Shown: piece after piece, positions 10,744 through 21,154 of the stretch
Position numbering within the stretch: position 1 is the first letter of the stretch
How the letters are laid out: the number at the start of each line of letters is the position of its first letter
NCBI GenBank assembly: GCA_029582165.1
Contig: CM055875.1
Coordinates: forward strand, 28,833,144 to 28,897,143
Length of the DNA stretch: 64,000 nt
DNA from: Portulaca oleracea
Lineage: Eukaryota > Streptophyta > Magnoliopsida > Caryophyllales > Portulacaceae
Reading direction: 5' to 3'
The notes under the pieces: model-generated
What the model was told of the DNA's origin: nothing
Databases searched by the model: none
The model's input: only the letters and a program-made list of their open reading frames with translations
Translations under genes and position numbers: made by a program

Positions 10744-11746
10744 TAAGTCATAATGGAATGATGTTTTAATATGAGTAGACATGTCAATGTTTGACTCGAC
10801 CCGAACCTGCCTGAAAATTCTAGGCTTTGGACACAATTTTCTCGATCTAAGCCCGAAATAAATCAAACTCGCGCGCAGATTAGAGGGTCAAACCCGACCT
10901 ACCCGTTTGGCATGAAAGTTTACTTTTTGAATTCAATTCTGTTGGAATTTGTGACTTTATTTTTATTGGAATACCTGGCTATTAAACTACAAAGAGCCAC
11001 CACCTCAAAGGATTCGAAACTCCGAATGCTATTAAAAGGATGAAAAAACATGTTGGAAATCACAAGACTAGACAAAAAGATTGGCATATGATTAATAGGG
11101 GTTCTTTGAAGAAATCTGTAAAAAGTTCTTATGATAGATTAGTTGAGGAAGCACGTAGGGAAGCAAAGGTTGGCTGGGATTTGGACCTTATTCAGTTATT
11201 CATGATCGAGGACCAAGAGATTGTGACAATAAAAGGAATGCAAATTTGAATGACAAATCTTGATAGCTATTTTGCTTTGTAACATGTTTGCTTTGGTGTT
11301 TTAATTTCTGATGCTTTGCTTGTGTTTTCTACAGTTGTATGCAACTTTTACTGCAAATTATCTAGTCATTTTGGACTTTGAATAATCGAAAATATATAAC
11401 TACAAGTGTAACTTATTCATCTATTATTTCTTTGGTTTAAGTTGAAACATTAAAAATTATCTATAGTTGCTAGAAGATAATCGTATTTTATTATGTAAAT
11501 TGTACAAAATATAGTACTTAGAGACAATTTGTTTCAAAGAAAAACAAAAAAAGTCGCGGTCATAACTCGTTAGGTTGACCAAAAGTCGAAATACACTGTC
11601 TGTATTTATCCAAACTTGCAATACACCCAACTCATATTTACCCAAACCCGATGATACATCCAACCTATATTGAACCCGCTTGTCAAAATTGATAGATCTA
11701 AACATGAGTTTGATTAATAATTTATGGATCGAGAACATTGATAATT
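10744..11746. other. No gene recognised
   Basis: A 69-codon plus-strand frame at 11040-11249 has no recognisable domain and I do not call it a gene. 10780-10910 resembles the degenerate c-g-acccg-type dispersed repeats common in dicot intergenic DNA. Confidence 0.35.
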
Positions 11747-12592
11747 AAATTACCTCAAAATAAATTATTAGTTACAGTTATATTCCTAAAAAGTTATTCT
11801 TAGGTTAGTAATAATTAGGTGCTTTTTCGGCCATCAATTTTATCAAGTGACCAAAATACTCTTAATATTTTCCTTCCCCTTCTTCTCCATCTCCATTAAT
11901 GGAACTCAAAAGCAAAAATTTTTCTTAACTCTTTTTTCCCATTCCAAAATTAAAACTTCTCATTATCATTATGAGCATTGTTGATGGGCAGTGTTCTTGG
12001 CGGTAAATTCAGCCTTGGCCTTGCACTTGTATCAAGTGGTCAATCTAGTGTATTCACAATTCGTCAATTCAAATCCACCATTACCAAGCAACACCCAAGA
12101 ACCGTACATACAATCATGGCGGCTTTCACAGCACAAATTCGATTCCCCGCCAACAACATCTCCACTGCCACAAATTAGCTCGGCTTCACCAACACGCACA
12201 ACAACCAACTCTAGGCCTTCCTCAACCCCAAGCGGGTGGCGACTTCTAGAAGGTTCTCGAAGGGCGACCACGTACTGCTAGTGATGAATGAGAAGGTGGT
12301 GGAGATCGACACTGCCCATCAACAATGCTCAGAGTAGTAATGAGGAAGTTTTGATTTTGGAATGGGAAAATAGAGTTAAGAAAAAAAAATTTCTTTTAAG
12401 ATCCATTAATGGAGATGGGGAAGAAGCAGAAGGAGAAGAATAGGGTATTTCGGTCACTTAACAAAATTGATAGCCGGAAAAGCACCTAATAATTACTAAC
12501 CCAAAAATTAAGGGTATCTCGAAATGAATTTTGAAAAGTTGGAGTACTGAAAATAGTTTATTCAAATATTGGGGTACCTTCAAGTAATTTTT
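11747..12592. mobile_element. Long-TIR element, possible gene-capturing Mutator-like element
   Basis: The left arm (about 11747-11993) is matched in inverted orientation by the right arm (about 12310-12592), including the innermost gagcattgttgatgggcagtg. The arms have small indels relative to each other. The roughly 316-bp interior (11994-12309) is less AT-rich than the arms, and its frames look like degraded coding sequence (for example KGDHVLLVMNEKVVEID in one frame), which would fit a captured gene fragment, but I cannot name the donor. Target duplication not resolved. Confidence 0.6.
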
Positions 12593-14085
12593 TGGAGTCT
12601 AACACATTTAACTAATTGGGTAAATCGGGTCAAGTTCGAGTAATCCGTTTACCTTTTAACACATATATTACTTACACAACCATGGACTTGGAAAACCAAA
12701 ATGCATTGGATTCCACCATCATTTTTTAGCTACAAAGTCATTTATTCAGCGCTAAACTAGACGTACAATCTACTAGATGTTACTATATTACTGAGATTAA
12801 GTACCAAAGGATAATATCAATATAATAATAATTATTATTTAGGGTGAAAATCAAAACTTTTCTGCCCTAAAATCCAAAATACCAAATTAAAAAAAAAACT
12901 AACTTAAATGATAAACAGTAAACAATAATCAAGTTACTTATTAACCATTTGTTAAACGGGGTAAATGTGTCTTTTTTCGTGTCAACATTCTCAACCCAAA
13001 CCTAACCCAATTATTTAAACGACTTCATCGTGTCAACCTATTTAATCAAACGGGTTGAAAATCTATATCCAAACCCACTTAACTTTGTGTCGGTTTTAAG
13101 TCTGTAATTGTGTTGAGTCAGCTTTTCCCATATGTTATACATACTATTAAAAAGTTAGTGTTAAAAATCATTAAAAATGCTAATTTGAAAAAGAGTAAGA
13201 CACTCTCCCTTTTGTAAAAGTCCTCAAAATTTCAACTGGTTATCAATAATTTGGTCTTAATGAGTGCATAAAAACTAAAATTTTAAATAAACAATGATTT
13301 GTAACACTTTTTATGATATTCGTATGATCGATATTGGCAATAAATATAATTTTAAAATTTGTATACAAACATGCATTCTAACTTAAAAATCGAATACAAC
13401 CATGTCAACTCAATAATCTACTTATCTACTTACGAGAAAGCATATACAACATGATTCATAATTATGAGAGGATTGAGATCACTGAATAGCAAATCTATAT
13501 TAGATAGTTCTTCCATTGCACTTGAAATGCATGTCTCATCTCGTCTTCGCAAATCTTACATTCAACTCCTAAAAGTTTATAAAAGGCTAAATTACATATA
13601 TGTGAATCCGTAAACATAAAACAGACAATCATGGATGTTATAATAACTAGTGCATGCCTCTTCATATTATATTGAGATTTGTCCGACATTCAACAAAAAT
13701 ACACTTTGGTACGTAGAGCTTTATCATTCATTTTACTTCAATCTGTTGGAGGAAAACAATTATGGTGGAATTACTAGGGCCATTTTAAGCTTATTTATTC
13801 AATTAATTGAAAGATGCAAGCTAAGCTAAGTAGTATGCTGTTAATAAGTGTATATCGTGTTTGTTCTCTATTATCATATCCATGAACAATTGAGAAGTTG
13901 AAAAGTGACAAACATTAGAAACAAGAAGCTTCAAAATCTCCCCAAAAATTATATGGAAAAGAAAAATTAAACAAAGGCTTCAAACTATGAATTACATGCA
14001 TGAGATATTTTCTTTCAAATCAGAAATTCTGTTTGAGCAATTAATTTTATAAGTGTGTGCTAGTACTGATAGTTTTACCTTTATA
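12593..14085. other. No gene recognised
   Basis: AT-rich flank of the NF-YB gene on its 3' side. 12960-13130 resembles a degenerate dispersed repeat with acccaaaccta/gggttga-type motifs. Confidence 0.35.
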
Positions 14086-14502
14086 TTACCCCCGCTTGTT
14101 GTCTATTACTCGAAACTCGAAAGGCATGTGTTGTCCATGGTTTTCATCTCTCTTTTCAATGTTACCATCTTCTTCTTCTCTTCCTCCTTTGCCTTGACTT
14201 GATGATGCCTTTTCTTTCTCCTTTTCCCTGTACTTGTGCAAGTACCGTGTCATCACCTCTGCATAGTTGTCAAACCCTAGAGAGCTCAGGGCCCAACAAA
14301 TATCATCCCCATTGACAGTCTTTCGATTCTCCTTGTGACACTTATCAGATGCTTCTCCAGTGACAAAGCTTATGAATTCTGTTGCGCATTCTTGCATTCT
14401 CTCCTTCGCCCCCTTAGAGATCTTGGCCGTTGAAGGGAGAGCGTGCTTCATTATTCTCCCCACATTAGCGATTGGCAACAAGCAATCTCCTTCATCCTCC
14501 AT
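14086..14502 (-). CDS. NF-YB (CCAAT-box binding, HAP3) subunit, NF-YB4/5-like
   Basis: A 138-residue protein. Residues 8-93 form the histone-fold core: [11 protein letters not shown] (9-19), [13 protein letters not shown] (27-39), [13 protein letters not shown] (46-58), [13 protein letters not shown] (60-72) and [17 protein letters not shown] (77-93). NF-YB pairs with NF-YC through this fold and, with NF-YA, binds CCAAT promoters; some plant members act with other partners in flowering or development. The residue after KIS is Lys rather than the Asp of LEC1-type proteins, so this is not LEC1-like. The C-terminal tail is low complexity and E/K/G-rich. The start is chosen because [10 protein letters not shown] leads directly into the core, and lack of introns is usual for this subgroup. 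It is the only intact host gene seen in the window. Confidence 0.92.
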   Translation of the reverse strand: MEDEGDCLLPIANVGRIMKHALPSTAKISKGAKERMQECATEFISFVTGEASDKCHKENRKTVNGDDICWALSSLGFDNYAEVMTRYLHKYREKEKEKASSSQGKGGREEEDGNIEKRDENHGQHMPFEFRVIDNKRG

Positions 14503-14620
14503 TGATTGATCTTGATTTAAGTAACTAGCTAGCTCTATTTCAAGTCGTTTGTCACTGAATTTCTCAATATAGATCTATCTCTTTATGCAATTGTGAGCTT
14601 TTCAAAAGCCCTTTACATAG

Positions 14621-14627
14621 CTATATA
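14621..14627 (-). promoter_or_regulatory. Candidate TATA box of the NF-YB gene
   Basis: The minus strand reads TATATAG about 118 bp before the start codon, a normal spacing for a plant promoter. The surrounding AT-rich sequence offers alternatives around 14635-14655. Confidence 0.4.
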
Positions 14628-15695
14628 TTTCTAGTTTATATGATTATATATCTTAGGTGTACACATTATACAAATAGTGTTTACGTCATGATAGAGGATA
14701 ATAGATTATTCGGTGGGCCCAAAACCCACTGAAACATAAGTATTTCTATTTTCTTAAGTATATATATTCCCGTTAAAAAATGAATACATGAAAAGTAAAA
14801 GAATTGAGAACATTGTACCTACAAAAGTAGTTGTCAAAAAAATACAAGAGTCACCCTCCATTGAGAAGAAGAAAACAACCAGCTCTTGACTTGGATTGAA
14901 AGTAACCCAAAAAGCCACCTTTCTTCACCCTCCATTAAGCTCCCAAACAATGCTCTAGATAGAGAAAATCCAAAAGAAATGGGGGCATTGGATAAGAATG
15001 AGAGATAAGCAAAAAGAAATGGAAATATTTAACTGTCTGAAGATAGCATTAAACTTAGGGTTAAGGAGATCAAGCATCTTAAATTAGGGCTCTTAATTAT
15101 CTCCATCAACCCTATGTAAACTTGCACTTTGGTCTTCACTAACCAGATAATTATACTATAATCACATCAGCTTTATGATTAATTAACTTGCTAATACCAA
15201 AGCAGGGTCTGACACTTGTACAAATAAACATGCTTAACCCACTATTTTTAGAGAAAAGCTTCCATTAGTAATCCAAGATTAAGGGTTATTATATTGAGAG
15301 AAGTACAAAGATAAGTGGTCAACAATTGGGCAAGTTAGCATGTTTAGTAATGCTTTAGACTTAAAATCAACAATACCTAAAAAGCACTTAATTAAGTGGG
15401 AAACCCTAGTAGTTAGTGTTTGATCACATCATAGTTAGTGTTAATTAAAACTAAACCAACCCTTTGAATTGAACAGTTATCTTTGTCACTCTAGATGGTA
15501 GCAAAGGGCATTTCTTTTCCCATTTTTAAGCTTCATTAGCACCCTTTTTGGGGCCCTTAACCTATAGTTAATTAGCTTCTTGGTACTAATAATCTAAGCT
15601 TCCCTAATCTTTTGTGCAACCAATAGAATTGCAACGTGTGGTTTTCACAACCATCATTCCTTAGCAATCTTGTCCAATACCTGCTCTTAAACTAA
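14628..15695. other. 5' flank of the NF-YB gene; no gene recognised
   Basis: AT-rich upstream sequence that probably contains the NF-YB promoter region. No coding or repeat structure is supported. Confidence 0.4.
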
Positions 15696-15955
15696 GGGTG
15701 CGTCAGGTAAGATTCCTAGGAAATTTTTTTCCGAGAAAAGTTTCACTGGAAAGTTTTCTATTAAAAATATTTCCCCGTGAAAAATTTCCCTTAACACTCC
15801 CTAAGGGAAATTTTTCCTAGGAAAACCTTGCAAATGGTGAGCCCCTTGTAAAAACTTTTTCGAGGTCAATGTACAACCAAACATAGGGAAAATAAGTCAA
15901 CTCGAGAAAATTGACCATTTCCCTGGAGTTTTTGACTAAACAAACGCACTCTAAA
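15696..15955. mobile_element. MITE, family with ends resembling gtgcgtttggt
   Basis: The left end (gtgcgtcaggtaag) and the complement of the right end (gtgcgtttgtttagtc) resemble each other, and the interior holds several complementary tttccyaggaaa-type segments. A second, longer member of the same family lies at 51112-51521. Target duplication unclear. Confidence 0.5.
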
Positions 15956-16179
15956 TGAACAATGCTTTATTTAGTGTTTATCGTACAAATTATTAGATGC
16001 TTCTAATTTGGTCAAATATAAAAACGCATAATTTATGTATAATTTAGTGAATAAATTCGTATGCTTTTGCTTTTCACGAGCACAAGATGAATTTGAGTTC
16101 TTCTAATACGGGAGCTTTAGTTGTTTTAGATTCTCATTAAATAGTCAGTAATGAAGATCGATGACAACGAGAAATAGGA

Positions 16180-16703
16180 TAATTGGATTCTAATAATCCC
16201 TACTTTGACCAATTGGACAATGGTGGACCGTACTTTCGCTTTGTATTCTGGTGGTCCAAAAAAAAATATAATTTGATTGTAGTGGGATATTTTCAAGGGA
16301 ATCATAGATTTTGTGTTGCATTTGATTCAAAACTTAGTATAATACTTTAGAATGATTTTTAATGAATTTACAGCGTTTCTCCCAATTTTTTTTTCATTTT
16401 TTTACTATTTTTTATAATTTTTTCACTTTTATTATTTTTAAAAAATTATAATAATTATTCGGAGTCTCAAAAAAATAATTTTAATAATATTTTAAAAAAT
16501 ACAATTCATTAACTTTCTAGGGGCAGGAACGAAAAAAACAAAAACAATATAGTGTAGGAATGAAAAAATAAGAAGAATGTAGAGATGAATTTGGTACCAC
16601 TACAATCCAATTATATTTTTTTTTTGGACCACCAGAATACAAAGTGAAAGTACAGTCCACCATTGTCCAATTGGTGAAAGTAGGGATTATTAGAATCCAA
16701 TTA
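16180..16703. mobile_element. Foldback-type element with about 110-bp inverted arms
   Basis: 16180-16289 (taattggattctaataatcc...) is repeated in inverted orientation at about 16594-16703 with only a few mismatches. The interior (about 300 bp) is very AT-rich and non-coding. Non-autonomous; superfamily uncertain. Confidence 0.75.
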
Positions 16704-16964
16704 TATACTAGAAATATATCAAACAATAGTATTATTAATTGATGCACGCAAGAATAATCATTAGACGCCTTCTTTGGAGTATCCTAATGGTAGAATGACT
16801 TGTTTCCAAAAAGAATATTAAAGTGGAATTCGCCCTATATTGTTTGCATATTTTAAATTTTAAAATAATTATTTTTAATTCAGAAAAATGATGGTGAGAA
16901 GAGTTTAACAGATGAATATTGATTGGGTGTTAGTGTTCTCGTATTTAAGTAAAGTATAATTAAT

Positions 16965-17165
16965 TGACAAGAGGAAGGTGTGAAACATAGAGAGAAAATT
17001 GTTTGTGAGAGAGAAAAATGATTCTCATTTGTGTGTATTGTATATTGTATACCAAAAGCATAAAATAAATACATGCAAGTTGTTACAAGAGATTAGCGGT
17101 AGCCAACCATGGCTAAGCTGGCAGTGTTGGCACCATATAAATATCTGACTGCCTAACTATATCTA
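16965..17165 (-). repeat. 3' LTR of the outer copia
   Basis: This 201-bp segment aligns almost base for base with 47894-48092 (199 bp). The outer end is tgacaag on the plus strand. The other boundary, next to the poly-C tract, is uncertain by a few bases. Confidence 0.7.
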
Positions 17166-17167
17166 CG

Positions 17168-17189
17168 CCCCCCCCCCCCTCCCCCCTTC
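17168..17189 (-). other. Polypurine tract of the outer copia
   Basis: A C-rich run with one T on the plus strand, so G/A-rich on the coding strand, directly precedes the 3' LTR, as plus-strand priming requires. Confidence 0.6.
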
Positions 17190-17510
17190 AAGATGGAATT
17201 AGAGGAGAATCCAACAATCCCAATCTTGAACTAAGATATTAATGTTGAGCTCCACTTAGAGGTTTGGTAAGAAGGTCAGCTAATTGATCTTAAGAGGAGA
17301 CATACTGGATTTGTAGAAAGCCTTCTTGGACCCTTGGTGTAATGACAATCAATGTTTGAATGTTTCGTGCGTTCATGAAAAAATGGTTAGGCGGCAATGT
17401 GTATGGCCACATTGTTGTCACAGTGAAGAGGGATGGGGCGAGAAGGAGCAACATGAAAGTCCTTGAGTAATGAATGAATCCATTCTAGCTCAGATGTAGT
17501 AGCGAGCATA

Positions 17511-18444
17511 CTACGTTATTCGATCTCGAATGACTTGGCCACGGTCTTTTATTTTTTTGTTTTCCAAGAAACCAAAGATGATCAAGAAAGACAAATACTC
17601 GAAAAGAGAACAAGAAGAGTCTTGGCAGGAAACCCAATTGACATCACAAAAAGCAACAAGCTGCATATCATTGGTGGCTGGATAGAACAGGCCCTTGCTA
17701 ATTAAACACAACTTGTAAGTGAGGAACCCGGGGAAGTTGTAGAAACTGGCTAAGGTCTTGGACAAAATATGAGATAGGTAGAGTTTAGAGTTTGGCAAAG
17801 GATTATCGTCAAAAGTGGACAGCTTGAGGCCCTTTTGTATATAGCCAGTTTGGCACCGGAAAGACCAACATGCACAAGAACATCCTTGATGAACTTGCGT
17901 TGATTAAGAAAGGTGCCGGTAGAAGAACGAGCAATCTCGATTCCCAAAAAATAACTAGCAAGGCCAAGGTCCTTGATGGTGAAAGTATTGTGAAGATCAA
18001 GTTTCAATTGAGCAATGCCCAAAGTATTGCCACCCGTAAGCAACAAATCATCAACGTAAACAAGGACCAAGAGATATTGTCCATTGTCAACCTTGATAAA
18101 AAGGGAGTAATCATGCTTTGATTGTGTGAAACCTTTGGAGATAAAAAAAACGTACACAATTCAATGTTCCATTGGCATGATGATCGTTTGAGGCCATAAA
18201 GAGAACGTTGAAGTTTACAGACTTAGCCCGATTGAGCCTTAGTATACCCATCCAGAGGTTTCATGTAAACCTTTTCCTCCATGAAGCCATGGAGGAAGGT
18301 ATTGTTTATGTCCAATTGGTGCAAAGGCCAAGAATGAACAGTAGCCAATGCAATACAAAACCGAATAGTTGTGATTTTAACCACCGGAGAGAAAGTATGC
18401 GTAAAGTCCTCCAAAATTGTGTGGTGTGACAAAAAGCTTTTCAA
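17511..18444 (-). pseudogene. Outer copia: reverse transcriptase and RNase H remnant
   Basis: 18444-18223 encodes FTHTFSPVVKITTIRF...HQLDINNTFLHGFMEEKVYMK, the N-terminal RT motifs. 18157-17750, in another frame, encodes YVDDLLLTGG (catalytic YVDD) and IKDLGLASYFLGIEI. 17798-17511 holds the start of RNase H (AFCDVNWVSC, FGFLENKKIK). Frameshifts separate the pieces and the start of RT abuts integrase, so a segment is deleted. Not functional. Confidence 0.85.
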
Positions 18445-18492
18445 AAGGTGAAATCCAACCTAACTGTTCCATGAGAAGAAGGTTGATGATAT

Positions 18493-19919
18493 TCATAGCT
18501 TCCAAAACACATTCCCCCCTAAAAAATTTTGGAAGACTAGCATGGAACCTAATGGCAATGATGTGTCTAGGAGGTGTCTGTGTTTACGCTCGGCCATGCC
18601 ATTTTGTTGAGAAGTGCCAACATTAGAACATTGGTGTAAAATACCTTTTGAAGCAAAAAAAAACTCAAGATAATCAGAATTTTCAAATTCAGTACCATTA
18701 TCGCTCCTAACAAAGTTGATTTTGGTATTAAAATGTGTATCAACCATGTTATAAAATTAAACAAAAATATGTTTTACTTGAGTTTTATTTTGTAGAAGAT
18801 ATGTACAAGTGTTTCGTGTGTAATCATCCATGATGGTTAAAAAATAATGAGCCCGTGTGATATTAAAAGTTTTGTAAGGTCCCTGTAAATCCATGTGAAT
18901 GAGATGAAAAGGGTGATTGGTGTGAATAGAACTTGAATGAAAGGGTTGCCGATGCATTTTGGCCAAAACACAAGTATCACATGACATATCATTATTCACA
19001 TGATCGTTACACCAATAAATTTTATGCAACTTAGAATTCGAGGTATGGCCTAATCAAGCATGAATAGTAGCTGAATTAGGTTTGTTACAAGTAGAAACAA
19101 GTTGCGAATTGGAAGCTACTGCAAACTTGTTATTCTCAACAGAACTAGAGTCGTTAGAACTGGTGATTGACAATCTGTAAAGACCTCCAACATTGGGTGC
19201 AACTGTCAAAACCTTATTACTGGAAAGGTTTTGTATAAGGCATTGACTAGGGTAAAAAATGGAAAAAATTTGCTTGCTAGTAAACAATCTAGAAACATAC
19301 ATTAAATTATATTGAAAATCTAGCACCAAAAGAATGTAATTTAGTAAAATAGAGTCAGAAAAGGTAACTTGACTAAACTTGGACACCAAACGATATGTTC
19401 CGTCAGACAAAATGGCATTTCCAGGTTCGAGTAAAGGCTTAAGGTTCATGAATAAAGTGGGATCAAAAGTCATATAGTCAGTCGTCCATGTGTCAACTAT
19501 CCATAAACAAGCACAACTATTTCCACCAAGACAACATATACCAGAGTGAGAGCCAATACCTGCCATATGAGCAAAGATATCTCCCTGACAATCTGCGCGA
19601 CTGCCATTGATCGCCTTTAGTATTTCCAGAGCAAGCACATGTGACAAACTTGGATCAGTTTGTCCTCTTGAGCTCTTGCCTCCAGCCAAACTGTCCAGTG
19701 GATTATCTTGCACATTAAGTGGTTCCTGAGTGAAAACATTTGCTGCAAACCTTGGTTTCGACTTGTGCTTGTCCCTTAGCTGTGTGTACAATTCAAGATA
19801 CCTATGGAGAAAGAAACAATGGTCAATCGTATGACCTTGTCTTTGGCAGTAAGTGCAAAATTTTCTACTCTTGTCTCTCCTGTTATCCTTCTTGTTTCTG
19901 TCACTTGAAGCCTTCTGTT
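18493..19919 (-). pseudogene. Outer copia: gag zinc knuckle, protease and integrase remnant
   Basis: Just below the copia C insertion point (19919) are zinc-knuckle codons (CTYCQRQGHTIDHC). 19791-19054 includes the protease region, WIVDTWTTDYM, where the usual DTG is DTW. 19029-18757 has the CDTCVLAKMHRQPF zinc-binding end and HMDLQGPY. 18747-18493 has RSDNGTEF and QQNGMAERKHRHLLD. The integrase D, D and E are all visible, but across frameshifts. The zinc knuckle is separated from the rest of gag by 24.6 kb of inserted DNA. Confidence 0.85.
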
Positions 19920-19924
19920 GATGC
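19920..19924. other. Target-site duplication of copia C, left copy
   Basis: gatgc here, repeated as gatgc at 44566-44570 immediately after the other LTR. Confidence 0.8.
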
Positions 19925-20196
19925 TGTTAGGTTTTAGGTTATCTATTTCCTAAACAGATACAGATTCATTGGCGGAATATTCATAACGATCATAAAACAA
20001 TTAATCACAACAATTGCAGAGGCTTTAGTAATTATACCTGATCGCAAATCCGGCTGATGAAGAGGTTGACCTTTGAGATTCCAATGCTGAAATCCTCTAT
20101 TGAAGGTCCACACAGCACTCTGGGAACTCGACTGCTAGATCGACCCGATCGAGACAGATCTCAATCTAAGATGTATGTACTTGGTATATGTGAATG
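19925..20196 (-). repeat. Copia C 3' LTR, first half
   Basis: Begins tgttaggttttaggttatc, as at 43759. It breaks at 20196 where the gypsy element begins; the LTR resumes at 35369. The duplication gaatg (20192-20196 and 35364-35368) marks the insertion. Confidence 0.85.
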
Positions 20197-21154
20197 TGGA
20201 GCGTGGCGCGATGGGAGAGATTAATGGACTAGCTTGAGTGACTTGAATCAAAAACACCAAAAGGATTGGATATGACCTTGGATAAAGGAGATTCCACCAC
20301 CAAAGCCTAACACCCCACCATGACCATCATAAAGGAAGAATCCACCAAATGATCAATAAAGAGATGACTTGCAAACACCACCATTAACAATGGATAAAGT
20401 AAGACAAGATTTAGAGAGAATAGGGTGGAACCCTAGCAATGCTTTAGCATTTCATTAATCAGCCGAAAAAGTCCCTGGAAAAACGTGCTAACAAGCTATT
20501 TATACTAATCCAGAAATTAAGTTAAAACAGAGCAAAAATAACGAAACAGCGTGTTCTTCACAGAAGGTTGGCTCGGGCGAGCCAAGGAGTGGCTCAGCGG
20601 CGGGCCTTCGCCGCAACAAATCGTCATTGGCGGAGAAGGTCGCGAGCGCGACAAAACACAGCGATGGCAGCAGCGAGGCGAGCCAAGGAGGCTCGGCGCG
20701 GGCCTTACGCGCAACAAATCGTCGCTGGACAGAGGAGGTCGCGGGCGTGACAAAACCTGGCAGTAGCTAGGCGCGGGCGAGCCAAGGGGTGGCTCGGGCG
20801 AGCAGGCCCACTGAGAGGATGGTCGCGGGCGCGAAGAGAACTGTGGCGGGCGCGATACCTTGCTGCAAGACGCTAAGTTCGCGCTTTGATTTTGTTGCTT
20901 CCGGGGTTTAAACACCCGCACCCCGATACCTCATATTCTCTAGTCTCGAGACGGCCCGGTCCGGTCTCGAGGCCTTCGGGGTCGGTGTTTTGAGCGGGTC
21001 TCCCTAGAGAGCCCGGGGGCCCATCCATTGGATGGCCGAGACTAGCCTCGCAATTCCAGTAGTGACCGGAAATTGTAACTCGAGGCTCGAGTTGGTCGAA
21101 GCAGCTCGCTTGGCGGAGATCACCAGAGTGGAGAATAGAACCCGGACCTCTTCA
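20197..21154 (-). repeat. Gypsy 3' LTR
   Basis: 958 bp; aligns with 25939-26895 plus 35355-35363. TATA box (minus TATAAATA) at 20497-20504, with a dense hairpin cluster at 20568-20860 on its upstream side. The two LTRs agree closely except in 20590-20710, where the hairpin arms differ. Confidence 0.85.
20568..20860 (-). repeat. Hairpin cluster in gypsy U3, 3' LTR copy
   Basis: Perfect stems: ttggctcg/cgagccaa around gg (20568-20585), gcggcg/cgccgc around ggcctt (20597-20614), gtcgcg/cgcgac around ag (20639-20652), gcgcg/cgcgc around ggcctta (20696-20712). More gg-loop stems follow up to 20860. Confidence 0.8.

Noticed and set aside
11040..11249. Small protein of 69 residues
   Set aside because: No start context, homology or conserved feature can be cited; could be chance.
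20517..20921. Pro/Arg/Ser-rich frames in gypsy LTRs (also 26276-26671)
   Set aside because: They arise from GC-rich hairpins in the LTR; they differ between the LTRs and have no domain.
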